Source of the DNA: Clavelina lepadiformis | Taxonomy: Eukaryota > Chordata > Ascidiacea > Aplousobranchia > Clavelinidae | Length of the DNA stretch: 64,000 bases | Direction: 5' to 3' | NCBI RefSeq assembly: GCF_947623445.1 | Contig: NC_135245.1 | Span: forward strand, 5,215,501 to 5,279,500 | Part shown: one piece after another, positions 43,901 to 56,004 of the stretch | How positions within the stretch are numbered: the stretch's first letter is position 1 | Layout of the letters: each line of letters opens with the position of its first letter | Translations under genes and position numbers: made by a program | The notes under the pieces: model-generated | Database searches by the model: none | The model's input: the letters and a program-made list of their open reading frames with translations, nothing else | What the model was told of the DNA's origin: nothing

Positions 43901-44173
43901 TGACAAGCACTGAAAATTAAATGGAACGTTTTTGTCGCCAGGAATAAGATTATGGACCTGCCTTCCGAAGCTATTAACACTTGTGCATTTTTGGAGGATT
44001 TTGTCTTTTACGGAAACTTCAAACAATCAGTAAGATTGTTTTTACAAATTTTTATGAACGTCTGAACGCTAGTGCTCCGAGTGTGTAAGTAGCCATAATC
44101 ATCTTTTTGGCAGATGGTGAAAGAGCATATCCCCACCTTCATTCTGGAGGAATTCAGGGCAAGCGTTTCATGA
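31991..44173 (+). CDS. WASHC5: WASHC5 / strumpellin, WASH complex subunit 5
   Basis: Twenty-six coding exons give 1165 aa (human about 1159): 31991-32147, 32243-32420, 32586-32670, 34541-34641, 34709-34907, 35621-35773, 35874-35987, 38921-39092, 39245-39369, 39553-39682, 39759-39907, 40108-40241, 40330-40516, 40694-40834, 41032-41214, 41357-41434, 41579-41680, 41836-41960, 42033-42116, 42308-42489, 42593-42776, 42998-43144, 43234-43313, 43458-43617, 43942-44029, 44114-44173. Identity to human strumpellin runs along the whole length, for example [11 protein letters not shown] at the start, [17 protein letters not shown] and FIxEEFR at the end. As part of the endosomal WASH complex the protein supports Arp2/3 actin nucleation for cargo sorting. 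The ATG at 31991 follows an acceptor at about 31971. Intron 15 has a GC donor (AAG/GCAAGT). Introns 3 and 7 hold foreign sequence. Confidence 0.95.
32755..34408. mobile_element. Decayed TIR DNA transposon in WASHC5 intron 3
   Basis: The ends CACTGGCCAACAAAAAAATT (left) and CACAGGCCAACAAAAAAATT (right, reverse complemented) begin inverted repeats extending roughly 110-130 bases inward, with shared text such as TATATCAGGGGCGCTGAG. A TAA triplet directly flanks both sides (32752-32754 and 34409-34411), compatible with a 3-bp target duplication. The minus strand of the interior carries remnants of one protein, listed separately. At 1654 bases it is a degraded, probably internally deleted copy. 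Confidence 0.8.
33430..34110 (-). pseudogene. Broken transposon-borne protein gene inside the intron 3 element
   Basis: Read on the minus strand, pieces occur in a consistent order: [19 protein letters not shown], then [42 protein letters not shown], and [12 protein letters not shown] with MMADYCWCL. From memory, this same order of blocks is found in a recurring uncharacterised protein of many invertebrate genomes. Here the frame is broken by several stops and frame changes, and a segment between [10 protein letters not shown] and [10 protein letters not shown] appears to be deleted. It cannot encode an intact product. It links that orphan protein group to an element with inverted termini. 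Confidence 0.6.
36350..38069 (-). CDS. Unrecognised multi-pass membrane protein nested in WASHC5 intron 7 (approximate model)
   Basis: Minus-strand open segments, in order: 38069-37836 (Lys-rich N-terminus, then one hydrophobic helix), about 37690-37470 (Cys-containing, with NFTS glycosylation site, ending at an AG/GTAAGTC donor), about 37310-36986 (two hydrophobic helices, then a Cys-containing loop), 36911 to about 36580 (acceptor TTTCAG; soluble, Cys-rich, several N-x-T/S sites) and about 36560-36350 (a hydrophobic helix [17 protein letters not shown] and a basic tail). This reads as a four-pass membrane protein with two glycosylated outer loops. Junctions 1-2 and 4-5 are unresolved: the best 4-5 intron would be only about 40 bases, so a frameshift or pseudogene is possible. 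I do not recognise the family. Confidence 0.4.
38132..38484 (-). CDS. 3' end of a second nested membrane-protein gene (partial)
   Basis: Two minus-strand exons join in frame: 38484-38421 (acceptor TTTCACAG, donor GG/GTATAT) and 38372-38132 (acceptor AATTTCAG, ending in TAA). The translation contains [20 protein letters not shown] and a terminal hydrophobic helix ([18 protein letters not shown]). Upstream exons were not identified with confidence. The stop shows it is separate from the gene starting at 38069, 63 bases downstream, so two same-strand genes may sit in tandem inside WASHC5 intron 7. Family not recognised. Confidence 0.4.
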
Positions 44174-45697
44174 TGTTCGTCATCACGTTTGGAGTATTGT
44201 TATCATCTTTTAGTAGCCATGATTATCATAATCACACTCGTGCAATATCATACTATTTAAAATGTTTTGTTTGATTTCGTCATGATTTATATTCTATTGA
44301 ATTTGCGTTTTGTTGCAGTGGTGCCTAAACATTGCAGTAAATTTATCAAAATCTTCTCTTGGAAACATTTTAATTAGACCAAGCATATGTATGTCAGGGG
44401 TGGTTGAAGTAAAGTGCTACAGCTAAAAAAGTCAAGAAATTTGCAATGAACACAAGACTAAAAGTGAGTTTAAGACTTCTTGCTGTCAATGTCCATTAAG
44501 GGCCTGTAGTACCATTTTGAGCAGTTTGGAAACGGCAACACGGCGATCATGACGAAGGTCGCATGCAAGACGTCACTATAGAAAAAGTAAAAGTGGTTCC
44601 GGTGCAGTGCGCATGTGACCTTAATTTGGGATGGTTTGTTGTTGCTATGGCGTTTGCTGAGTGTAGGTTCAGGCTAAAGTTGACATTTTGTGTTGGTTCA
44701 AAATTAAGGCTTTTTGGCTGATTTTTTGGAAAAATGTAAGGAAAAAAGTTGTTTAAAAGTTGAAGCATTTGGTGTGAGAATTCCAGATACGAGAATTTGC
44801 TCAAAATTGGGCATTAAGTCGTTTTATCCTACATCTCGGCGGATACAAAAATTCAGTGAGGTGACCGGGCTTGTTTAGAAGCAAATTCAAATTGAAAAAT
44901 GTTACTTTGCATTGTTTAAGATAGGGCTTCGAATGGGCCTACAGACCCTTAAGGCACACCATCAACAAGGTTTGAAGCGCTATAAAAGAGTTAATTCAAG
45001 GTGATCAACTGCAGCCAAAAAAGAAAACGTTTTGAGAACAACAAGTTAACCAAAAGAGTTTAGAGCCGAAGTTACAAGGGTCACAACCAACATAATACAG
45101 AAAATCAAAACTAAAACACCTCAAACATGATTACGCGCTTTTCATCAAACATCCAATTTTTCTCGGTGTCCCACTTTCACATTTAGTTCCATTTTACTCC
45201 GCCTGTATTGAATGAAAACCTTGACTACCTTTGGTATGTCTAGGAAAATGGACAATGTCTTAAAAGGTTCGATAAAACGTGTCAGTTACAAATATAAAAC
45301 ATCATCATTTCAATAAGAGTATAAGTGCGTCTGTTTCACAAGAGGCACAAAACGGCCATTGCGACTTGCAAGCCTCGGTTTGACAGGCGGTGGGATACGT
45401 ATCGGCATGCATGCCGTAATTGTGCAAAAAAACAAACTGGATTGATATTCTAATAATCTATTCTCCAACCAGCTAGATTGACCTGCAATCAATACAAGTC
45501 TCAAAAGCAGTACAAGAAGGTTCCGTTTCACAGTTTTATTTAAACGAAGGCAGTGTCACTACCAATGCTCAACATAGAGCAGGTTTAATCACCATTCCAA
45601 CAATCTTTGCTCCTAGTAATCGGCTGCATTTCCCTCGATAAACTAGGGCATTTCATTTCTGCTTTTCTTGCAAATCAGTACTTTGATACCTTATTTA
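44174..45697. other. Intergenic between convergent WASHC5 and POLR3F
   Basis: Holds both 3' UTRs. No conserved gene, RNA or terminal-repeat element was seen. A minus-strand frame at 45310-45531 begins with a hydrophobic, signal-like stretch but starts with GTG and has no recognisable relatives. Confidence 0.5.
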
Positions 45698-47938
45698 TCA
45701 GTAATCCATCCATTCTTCCAAATAAACGCAAGTCTGTGGGGAAATCTCTCCAGTTGGGTAGCACCGATGAAATACCTACAAAAACAACATACATCGATTT
45801 GTAAGTAAACAAACGTGCTACTTGGCAGTTCTGTCCTGCATAATTTTATGGTAAAAATACAACGATTAACGCATTTATATAGTGCATTATCCAATATAAA
45901 AACACCAAACGACGCAAAAACTAAACCTAACTTTGAGGCATAATCAAATGGGCTGTTGGATTTAAGCCAAGTCAAAAGTCATCCTAAACTATGACTTAAC
46001 TCAATCAATCAATGCTGTTAACTTCATAAAATTTGCTGGCATCACACTAAGCGTTGCCATAGTAAGTAGATAACCATTTTTCAGAGACGTCTCAAATTGT
46101 AATTGACTGGTTTATGTTATCACAAGCAGCTTGAAGCAGGTATGCTCTGCTTACAGGGCAAATGCCGCAAGGAGTCCTTGTGAAATTGGTCGGCTCCAAC
46201 AAGGGCTTGATGTATCGAAAATGCTTCAAGTTCTCCCCTTCTGCAGTTGGCACAACTGTCATTTCCACTTTTCCGTCATAAATTAGCGTGTTTAGAATTG
46301 TCTCGATGTCTTCAGCAGACAAATCAACCTTCATATGTGAGAAAAACTGGTTGTATAAACTTGCAAGTGGACACAGAGGAAAACATGTGCATTCCAAATT
46401 ACTTTGCTTATTCCAAGTTTCGAAATAAAGTTGAGAACTTCCTGGGAAGAGCAAAACGAAGCTGCATTTTTTGCTATCGGAGAAAGACCGCACTGAAATG
46501 ATATCACAAAAACAACACATTAAAAATTTTAATTAGTATTATATTTAAAAATTATTGGTTATAATTATTATTTAATTAGCAAAATATTTAAAAATTTGAG
46601 CAGCAGGCTTACATCTGTTTCAGCAGTTTCTGATTTCTGTTGCAAAAACTTCAGGCATTGTTGATTGAGAACCTCAACAAATTCAGATTCAAAATCCTGA
46701 TCACTATACCAAGCACCACCTGTCACCGAGCGATCGGGCTGGAGGTTGAAGAGCATATACACTTTCTTCTTAGATGCCTACTGACAAAATATATTGATTC
46801 AATTTCTGGCTGCATTCACAACACAAAAAAATATTGAATAAAATAACACAATTAGCTTAAAATAACAGAAAAATAACAAATGCGTATTGTACTATTTAAA
46901 AAGTTGAGCAGAATTACATACAGCAACAGACTTGACTGCTTTGATGAGCTTCTTACTTTCCAAGGTTTTAAGTATCCGGTTCACTTCAGTCAGCATTAGG
47001 TTGCATTTGTAGCGAATTTCACGCGTCCATATGCCCTTGTTTCCTGCACTCTCAATGACTTGATAAACAAGCTTTTCCTGACTGTCAACGCCTTTAACAT
47101 TGCTGAAAATAAATGTGCTGACATGCTAAGACTTAGCAAAATGTGTATAACAGACACCACCAGTAGCTAAAACGAGGCAACAATGATAGCCATAAGCATA
47201 ATTTGTTGAGAGGTTAAAGGTTACTCTTTTTAATTCTATTAATCGTAATTAATATCTTGCCATTAGCTGATTATGAACTGTTGTTAAAACTAAAGGTTTA
47301 TCAAGTGAGTATATACGTAAATTCCACATGGGTACAAATCCAATGCAACCCTGAAATAAATATATCACCTTATAGCAGATGCACTCTTTAATCTGTAAAG
47401 AAGACCAGATGAGCCTTTTAAAACCTCGATTTTTCCCTAAACAAGAAACAGAGTCAATACTAAACTACGAGGTTACCGTCTAATAATAACTATTTTATTA
47501 CCATAGTAAGTAGCCTATTAATGGCGGCCACTCTTTGACGAACATCTACAGTTGACATTGCATTTTCTATTGTTTTGTCACTGATGCCTTTAGCATTGCT
47601 TGCGCAAAGATTGATGATTCTGTCACAACAGAAAAATAAGTGAAGCATAAAACTTAACAATACTTTAAACAAAAGTGAGTTACTGTAGCGCAGTATGTTT
47701 CCGAAATGATAGTGAAATCTTTATCTCAAAATGTTCTGGATATATCTTAATGCGTGTATGTTTTTGTGACTCAAAAGCATGCTTTTAAGTGATTCATTGT
47801 CTCAATTGAATCATCTTAAACAGGTCTTTAAATCTGCTTTCCATGGACAAGTTTAAAAAAATAAAGTTATATTTACTCAGCCTCCAATTCCAATGCATCA
47901 TGGTTCTCTTGTTTCACTGTTACTTCTGTTCCATCCAT
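45698..47938 (-). CDS. POLR3F: RNA polymerase III subunit RPC6 (RPC39)
   Basis: Eight minus-strand exons: 47938-47877, 47619-47502, 47436-47369, 47102-46922, 46777-46613, 46492-46403, 46328-46155 and 45775-45698; 311 aa (human 316). This Pol III-specific subunit helps open promoters and contacts the TFIIIB factor BRF1. Visible are the tandem winged-helix region (GISDKTIENAMSTVDVRQR, NKGIWTREIRYKCNLMLTE), the near-invariant block LQPDRSVTGGAWYSDQDFES, and EDIETILNTLIYDGKVEMT. The C-terminus carries the Fe-S cysteines CGICPVFHRC and a final TC; these are split between the last two exons, so the last exon (45775-45698) is needed for the cluster. Reading through its donor at 46154 would give a short alternative tail ending near 46092. 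The ATG at 47938 gives MDGTEVTVKQEN. Confidence 0.95.
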
Positions 47939-49712
47939 TTCGATCCAAAACTTTATAATTTCATTCTTTGATAAGAGCTGCGCAAAGTAACTGCGGCCGA
48001 ACAGAAGTTTATTTTTCTAGCGAAAAACGATTGTCAATAAATATAAAGTGTATTTAGATTTTATTTGGAATTGAGGCTTGCACAAACTGAAATGCTGCAT
48101 TCACTAGTGGTACCTGAACTAGATTCAAACAACAGAAGTTGCAGCTCATTAAAACCAGTTAATTAAACAATAAAACAAAGTAAAATTCACAAGTGTAAAG
48201 CATAATACAAAACTATGCCAGTGTATTTTTCACAAACGTTTTTGTAAGTATAGGAACCTATTTCATTTTTTTTCACTGTTTTGAGGCGTTTTTATGAATC
48301 ACAAACATCAACTTTTGCTAGTATTGAAGCACATTTAAACACACAACAAGCACAGTCACACACATGAATTAGTGTACATATCTGCTGCCTACTAAATGAA
48401 GGATGGCTTTGAAATGAATAGCGAGAGCATAAATCACTTTTATTCTTATGCCTAAATCAGTTTTACTTTATAGACAAGTTTTGACCATGTTCTATTTCTT
48501 GTTGATGTGACAGCTGCAATACCTAAGCAGTCACGTTTTACACAATTTTCGATATAAAATATGCAATTTAACGATCACTTCGCCAAATATATATCATGTC
48601 TGGAGTCGTTGTCTAGAACACAAACATAGATAAAAATAACCACACACAAAGTCAAGTAAAGGTAAAAGCATTTTCACTACGTGTGATGGTATATGCTTAT
48701 ACTGCAACTGATTGTATCAAAGACTTTTACTAGCAACAACAGAACTTGCAGAATGCCTGAACAGAATTAACACCAAATCTGCTAAATGAATTGAGGAATC
48801 ATAATAATGATTGGTAATAGCAGTTGATGTAAACATTCACATTCATTGGAACAAAAATGACTTTTGTGAGTTGTGAGACTCACCAAAACATTAAGTCATT
48901 CCTTGTTCAACAATCCGTATTACGTAAACATTCCTATAAATGAATAAAACATCACCCTTAAAACATGCTAAAATGTATAGTTGAAAATATCGGTGTAAGC
49001 AAGAGCAACACTCCCATGATCTGAACAGTATTTGTGCCCAACTCAGAAAACCACAGGAACGTTTATGCTAGCATGTATTTTTAAAGTTGCATTGCATACA
49101 GCAAATCAGGTTTTGTAGAATATAAAACTTGGGACTTGTAATTATATTATCAACATTCAAATACTAGCATAACTCTTTCAATCGCAAACTTTTGACATAT
49201 ATTGTTATCATGTCAGGCCACATTATTCTTTGAATTAATTTTAAATGGTCTAAACTAATTAACTTCATATTCTTTAAAAGGAGCATAGTTACAATCAGCT
49301 GACACCAAAAAAATTACTGAAGGGAAAAAGATCAATGTTGTACAAGTACACACACTAACACTAACACATTTAATTGCAAATAACTTAGGTACCTAGTACC
49401 AAAAATAAAGGACTGATTGTAGTGACTAGTAACTACAATCTTGAGCAAATTCCATTTTTGCAACTAAAATAAATAAACCATCTAAAATGACCACAGAAGC
49501 TATAATGGCACTTGACCAATTAGCAAGATCTCACCAGTCTTTGTGGCAAGTATCATCTTGTGGGCTACATAGATGAACAATAATTTCAAAATTTACTTAA
49601 AAAGCAAACAATTATATAAATAAATGATAAGCTCTTGCAAAACTTTTTGCCTTGAATTAAACAGTTCTTAAGTTAATTAAAAAAATCCTAAACATATTCT
49701 AGCAAATGCACA
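47939..49712. other. Spacer between LETM1 and POLR3F (same strand)
   Basis: Contains the LETM1 3' UTR and the POLR3F 5' region in AT-rich sequence. No further gene, RNA or element was recognised. Confidence 0.5.
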
Positions 49713-51914
49713 TTAATGTAAGTTGATGGTTGGATCTTTCTTGGAAGTTTCTTTTTGATCAACCAACTGGTCATGCAAAAGCTTTACGATTTCCTCCAGT
49801 TGTTCAGGAGTAACTTCAACATCTTCTTTGTTTAGGAGTTCTATAACCTGGCCTGCTTCGTCCACATCAATTTTGCCATCTTTGTTTGAATCCAAAGAAA
49901 CAAATATATTAAGAAGTTTCGATTCAGGTATTCTTGTGAGAGATTGCACAGCACTGACAAGCTCTGCAACTGCTACAGATGTTCGAGTCACTCCGTTCTT
50001 CTTTTCCTCTTGACGCTTTGATTCTTCTAGGTTATTCAGGATACCTTCTACCTGTCCAATAAATTTTCCGATCTGTTTCTGCAGGCGTTTTCCAGCTTTT
50101 GTGTCTTTTGGCTCAACATAATCCTCCTCAGCTTTTAACTCCTCTGTCAATGACTTGACATCATCCTTATACTCCTGTACATCTTCTTGGAGCTCTTTCA
50201 ATTCAGATTTTGCTGCATCTGTATTCATAACAGCATCAGTTTTCTTAATTTTGTTCATAGCTTGCTCAATGACGTCGATTTCTTCGTGGGTGATCTTGTT
50301 GTCATCACACACTACTTTAGCATTATCTTTTAAAACCGGGCCTTCTGGTAAGGTCTCATCTACTCCTTCCTTGTCTGCACCTGCACCTGTACCTGGACCT
50401 TCCCCCTTATCCTTACCATCATCTTTTTCTGTTTCCTGGGTTTCTTGGGAAGATGGTGATTGTGAAACCGTATCAAGTTCAACATTCTCCTGCTCAACAT
50501 CAATATCAGTGCTTTCTAATTTCGCCACTTTGTATTTAGTGACGTTATCCACTCGCTCCAAGTTCAGTTCTGCTGCTCTCACTTCAGCTTGTTCAGCAGC
50601 TTTGTCAGGTAACTTGGATATTGCCTCTTTTACCCTAGTTTCAACAGGTACAGTGTCTGGCAAGTACAACACACGAGTTAACAATAGTAAAGAATTAGGA
50701 ACATCTCTGTTCAAGTGAAGGTCAACCCATTCTTCAAGCTGCTGCTTTAGACGACTTCTTGGCACACCAAGAGACCTCATACCTCGAGCTTGACAGGCTG
50801 CCATTAACTCAGCAGTAGTCAGTGTATCTATGCCTTCATCTTTGATCATTTGGTCATCAGCATGAAGTCTATTAAGCTTCATTTGCAGGAGAAATCGCAA
50901 CACTTCATTGGTACCAACAGCCGGGACTTGAATTAATCGACATAAAGCTGTCAGTTGTGGACGAGTCATATTGTCAAGAGTCAACTGATCCTCGAATAGT
51001 TTTGCATGTTTGATTATTTCTTCATTTGTTGGTTCCTCACCGGTACTTCTGATCTTGTGAAAAAAAGCAGCAAAATCCTGAGCAGCATCATTTTTCTTAG
51101 CAGACTTTTTAGTACGTACGGCAATGTCTTCAACAGTATCTTGCAAAAATTTTGCCATTTCCAGTTTAACTTTGAGCTCTTTTTTAAGTCTCACTTCTCT
51201 TGTTGACGAGGATTCAAAAGTCGAAGGCAACATATTCGGGAAGAGTTTAAGAACAATAGGTAGCGCCAGTTCAGCAAATGGTATGATAATAAATACTGAA
51301 AATGGTGCCAGGCGGAATATGTCAGCCACAGCCCTTCGAAACTGGTTGCGTTCCCGTCTAACAAGAGGCTTCCCTCTGAGAATTTTCCACAATGTACGAG
51401 AGGCAATTTTTGTATTTAATCCAAGTAAACGAAAACCGTGGTAATAGTGCTTCACCTCTGCTATAAAACGAATCCACAGAGATTTCTTCACAGGTTCAAC
51501 AGCGTTTGTGCTGGGTGAAGTGCTACTAGTCTTAGGTCCATCTTCTGCTGCCAAAACAGACTCAGATTCCATAGACTCTGTCGCACTCGCACCTGTTTGC
51601 AAACCCTGTTTTTGTTTCTTTTTCTCCTTCAAAGAATCTTCTAACTTCGATTTATCAAAATTGGGTCTGGAAAGATGCATTACTCGAGACTGAAGCAAGG
51701 TCCAATTTATTTTGTGATTTTCTTGTTGATGCCTTAAGATACTTTTGTGCTGCTGGGAATATCCTCTTTTATAACAGTGATAATTATCTTTCAAAACAGA
51801 TATTGTTGAAACAACAGAATATGATCGGTATGGTGCATTTAAAACATATATTGACCTTGGTAATTTATACAGGGAAATATGATGGCGCAGATGGCAAATT
51901 CTGTTGCACGCCAT
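49713..51914 (-). CDS. LETM1: LETM1, mitochondrial inner-membrane cation exchange protein (intronless)
   Basis: A single 733-codon exon; human LETM1 has 739 aa but many exons. The start is the ATG at 51914 (MACNRICHLRHH), which opens an Arg/His-rich presequence-like N-terminus. The core LETM domain begins with KHYYHGFRLLGLNTKIASR; one membrane segment follows at about residues 201-223 (RLAPFSVFIIIPFAELALPI), then the ribosome-binding-like fold with RPQLTALCRLIQVPAVGTN. C-terminal coiled coils are Glu/Lys-rich. A canonical EF-hand loop, DSNKDGKIDVDE, lies at about residues 672-683. The family mediates K+/H+ or Ca2+/H+ exchange and cristae upkeep. Absence of introns suggests intron loss or a retrocopy that became the working gene. 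Confidence 0.95.
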   Translation of the reverse strand: MACNRICHLRHHISLYKLPRSIYVLNAPYRSYSVVSTISVLKDNYHCYKRGYSQQHKSILRHQQENHKINWTLLQSRVMHLSRPNFDKSKLEDSLKEKKKQKQGLQTGASATESMESESVLAAEDGPKTSSTSPSTNAVEPVKKSLWIRFIAEVKHYYHGFRLLGLNTKIASRTLWKILRGKPLVRRERNQFRRAVADIFRLAPFSVFIIIPFAELALPIVLKLFPNMLPSTFESSSTREVRLKKELKVKLEMAKFLQDTVEDIAVRTKKSAKKNDAAQDFAAFFHKIRSTGEEPTNEEIIKHAKLFEDQLTLDNMTRPQLTALCRLIQVPAVGTNEVLRFLLQMKLNRLHADDQMIKDEGIDTLTTAELMAACQARGMRSLGVPRSRLKQQLEEWVDLHLNRDVPNSLLLLTRVLYLPDTVPVETRVKEAISKLPDKAAEQAEVRAAELNLERVDNVTKYKVAKLESTDIDVEQENVELDTVSQSPSSQETQETEKDDGKDKGEGPGTGAGADKEGVDETLPEGPVLKDNAKVVCDDNKITHEEIDVIEQAMNKIKKTDAVMNTDAAKSELKELQEDVQEYKDDVKSLTEELKAEEDYVEPKDTKAGKRLQKQIGKFIGQVEGILNNLEESKRQEEKKNGVTRTSVAVAELVSAVQSLTRIPESKLLNIFVSLDSNKDGKIDVDEAGQVIELLNKEDVEVTPEQLEEIVKLLHDQLVDQKETSKKDPTINLH

Positions 51915-54900
51915 AATTAACAAATACTTTGCACAAATTCCAGCAACAAACCTATCAAGCCTACACTGTTTGAAAAAAAAATTTTAGATTAGAGTTAAAC
52001 TGTATTCTAAGCCTTATCGCTATACACTTTATTCCAGTTACCAAAGTACCATACCACAATGCAACAGCCAACACTGGATCTAGTGCCCCGTCTATAGTTC
52101 ATGGCAGGTTCGCCAAGATCTTGGTTGTGCAGACCCACACTAGCTCAGGAGTGCTACGGCTAGGTAAGTGTGCACCTATTCGATCTTTTTTCCGGGCTTA
52201 TCTAGGCTAAAACAAGTAACCTAACTACCGATATACTGAAGATTTATCTAACACCTTATTGCAAAATCCTCTGAGACAAACAAATTTCCATCGTTTCTCC
52301 TTAAAATTTGGCCAATCATTATGGCTGAATTTATGAAGCGAGCCTTGCTCATTCATCACGGTTTAATGATTCTAAAAATTTTTGAAAGATCTTGTAACTT
52401 TTTCACAGGTATTATTATGTCATTACTTTGTGCTTTGTAAAAAGCATTGCAGCGTCTCGCTTTAACAGATACCACAAAGGTTGCAGATTAGCATAACATT
52501 CGAACAAATCTTTTATAGGAGAGTCAGCTTGAAGTATTAAGCGACTAGTTTAGTAAATATTATGAAATTTCAAGTGTGCAAAAATTTCATCTGAAACTTA
52601 TCTAAGGTCTGCAGCTGCCACGAAACACAGACCATTCTAGTACAAAAGTGCACAACTACATTTAAGTGACAACAATGTCACATTCACAACCAAGTAAAGC
52701 TAGGCTATTTTGGTAACAGGCGACTGGTAAAAAAATCAAATTTCACCGGCGTCCGGCAGATTTTCGCTGATGGGTTTATCACTCTCCTTTTGAATGAAGG
52801 AAGAAAGCAATGCAGCGGCAAAGTGATTAACGATGAAGCTCATATTCTAGAGGTCTAACTTGACTTGACTTCTATTTTTTGTCCAAATCAATCTATTTTT
52901 GATGTAATTTATTCATGAGAAGTGAGAGTTTGGATTGGAGGGGACTAGTTATAAATTAATTTAGATCACTTTAGTATTAACTTAAGGAAACAACGTTATT
53001 TTTATTTGAAAAATAACCTTTTTTTCAAATTCACAGTTTAGTTTACTAATTTAATCATGAGAAGGGAGAGTTTGGGTCATAGGGGTTAAGGCAACTGTAC
53101 AGAAACAGTTTTACAACAAAATGTTTTAGTTTTAAACATACTGGTACTTAAATTGGCGTTTTTAAAATATAAACATGAAATATTTTCAGATTTAAGTTTT
53201 TGGACAATTTTTATTAGTAAATTCAGCTTGCTTCTGTAAAATTTTCTTCATGTGCATGTGCAAGCTGACTACACGAGCATGCTTTCTCTGCCTGTTTCCG
53301 TACAGACAATTAAATAGATTAACTTTAGATCATTGCATAGCTGGCTAGTCGTATACTGAAGTTGATTTTTCAAATTCAATAACCGCCTTAACCGGCAGTG
53401 GGTAGAATAGACTCTGCCCTGAACAAGCTAGTCTAGCTTAGTTTAAACTTAAAGATTAAACTTAAAGTTTCTTTAAAGTCTCTTTATTTAAACTTAAAGT
53501 TTCTTCAGGCTTAAGCTTTAACAACGAACTAAACCTATAGGCCTAAAACTAAATGCGTTAAGACAAAACAAACCATCCAAGGGTTAGCCTATCACTTAGG
53601 CTACTTGTAAGACTACTCCGGTAGGCTACTTTAAAAGCACAAAACGGATATTACACATGATTACACCACAGCAAACACCTTGGTAACCTTTGCCTACATT
53701 ATTATCGATATTCGCCACATTAATAACATAACATGTGGCTACATCAAAACTGCTATTTGCATGACCACTGGGATGGAATAAAAAACGGAATTCAGGCAAA
53801 CTTTTACCATAGTATACTAAAACCATTTCTTCTAGTGAACTAGTTTAATCTAGTATACTCTGCTTTTACAGACTTCTTAAAATACGTAAAAGATAAATAT
53901 ACACGGTTTACTGCAAATTTTTCTCACATTAATTTAGCGAAAAAATATACCATTGTTATTATATATTAGCAAATAAACCAGTTTCATTTCAAATGCTTAC
54001 AATCTTTTTGTAAGGATAATTTAAATTAGCTGCGATTGCGGACTTTTTCATTTGTTCAACATCTTGTTTTTTTATAGCAATCAACATAAGGACCATTGAT
54101 TATTTAGGGGTGGCCAACCAGTCAGAGACAAAGAGCCTCATTTCTTACTGTGTTAACCGCAAAGAACCACATCATAAACATTATGATTTATGACGTTTTT
54201 CTTATTACGTCATAATACTGCATCAGATATTGTTTCGTTTGTATAATCTTTATTCTGGGTCAAACTCTGATGTAATCAGTCATTATTTAGCAAATATCAG
54301 TTGAACATTTGCCAGAAGAGATTACTTTTCTGTATTATTTATCTGCTTAAAATGGGTAAAATGTGCTCTCTTTCGGAGGTTCAATATGAACGAAAGAGCC
54401 GCATAATACCGGGCAAAAATCGCGATCGCGAGCCGCGGGTTGGCCAGGCCTGGATTACAATTATTATTTCAGCGCGATTGTTTACAAATTTTTAAACAGT
54501 ATCAAATAAGTAGTTCCGTTTTGAATCAAAACATTTTTGTTTTATTCAAAATGATTTACAAAAAAGTTTTCGTAGTTATTTCACTTAACTATGAAAAACT
54601 GTTTGTACTTTAATTTACCTCATTAATTCCATGTTAAGATCAAGCTTCCAATATACAGTTGTTTTGCACGTTTTTAGTCCGAGTGGTGTTTCCTGCTTTT
54701 TTTTAATTTGTAGAATGTAGAGATAACAACAAGACACCACTTTTATTGGCGGGAGGGTCATGATTTTATTTTTGCACAGTTCGTTGTTCGTAATAGTCGG
54801 GTTAAAAAACAGAGCTGGATACGTGTTCTAATTTTAATACTCGAGTAAAAGTATTTAGTTTAAAAACATACGAGTACAAGAAACCGGTCAGTTGGCAAGT

Positions 54901-56004
54901 ACGAAATAGTCAGCATAGAACAGGTAATTGAGCAGGCTACTTTATTACATATTAGGCGAATGTTACGATCAAAATGGTAAAAAGCTTTGGATTGATAACA
55001 GGTCATTCTGTGTAGCTTAAGAGTATAAACTGATAAGCCTATTTAAGGAAGAGTAATAATATACAATAACAATAACAAAATTAACTATAAAAATTGACAA
55101 ACAAATATTCTACCCATTCAATCGAGTTGATTATACCGTAACATGTCTCGACAAGCAGGTGTTTCATGGAATACATGGCAGATGTCCTGTTTATGGCAAT
55201 TCATCAAAACATGAGCCACTGTAGTTTCATCACATTAATATAGTTTGTTAGTTTGATCACTACTACGCTATTAAAAGTGTATTGTTTGGTTTATCCCTTT
55301 TTTAAATACTTTGTGAAATAATTAGTTACCGGTTTGCCAATAATAAACTAAAATTATTTGAAAACAATATTTTTATTTTTATCATTGGAAACACTGCATA
55401 TGTTCGCTGTTTAGATTTAGAATTCATTGCTCGTGCTGTGTTCCCGCGAAACGTGATTGTGTGAGTGCCGTGTTCTGCGTCTTGCGAATCTTGGCAGCAG
55501 AAGTTTGGTTGGCGGAAGCGGATAAAGACTTGGTGCAGCCCATATCTAGAACTGATTCAGGGCCCCCCCTAAGTAAAATCGGTTGCCGGTCAGCATATCC
55601 ATAGTTATCAGCAGTATATAGGCTACTCAGTGATTTGATATTGGTATTTGATAGACCTGTTGCGTACAAAGCGATTTGGTATTACTGTATGATGTTTACG
55701 TACTTAAATTTAAGCTTAATCTCACGTAATGTATTTAATAATGCCAGAAGTTTGGAAATGCTTTTCGTGTTGAATTATCACAAAACACGCTATTCCTCCC
55801 TAAACCTTTAGCCTTAGGCTGCATTTTAAATTTAATGGATTCAACGTACAAACAGTGGAATGGTTGCAAATATGTTAGTGATTTTGTATAGGCAAACAAA
55901 ACACTAATTATACACAAAACCCACTAATTATACACTTTTAAAAGCTATAACATTTATGAAGTAAGTTATCATTGCTTATAAAAACTGCAAAAAGTACAAA
56001 ACCG
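51915..56004. other. Intergenic between divergent LETM1 and the ESCO gene
   Basis: No conserved gene seen. At 52636-52657 a sequence resembles the left arm of the CRE-bearing MITE and is followed by a GTGACA/TGTCAC hairpin. A short direct repeat (AAACTTAAAGTTTCTT) lies near 53455-53510, and a hAT-like element at 54105-54452. Confidence 0.5.
54105..54452. mobile_element. Probable hAT-type short element
   Basis: The left end TAGGGGTGGCCAACC and the right end, reverse complemented, CAGGCCTGGCCAACC form inverted termini. The right subterminus (CGCGAGCCGCGGGTTGGCC) is typical of hAT-derived short repeats. The flanking 8-mers match only partly, so the copy is old or one end has drifted. Confidence 0.5.

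Noticed and set aside
45310..45531. Signal-peptide-like small frame on the minus strand
   Set aside because: It starts with GTG, not ATG, and lies in a convergent 3' UTR region; no relatives recognised.
46092..46154. Extra C-terminal residues on POLR3F exon 7
   Set aside because: A perfect GTAAGC donor at 46154 and a downstream exon matching the human C-terminus show this is intron read-through.
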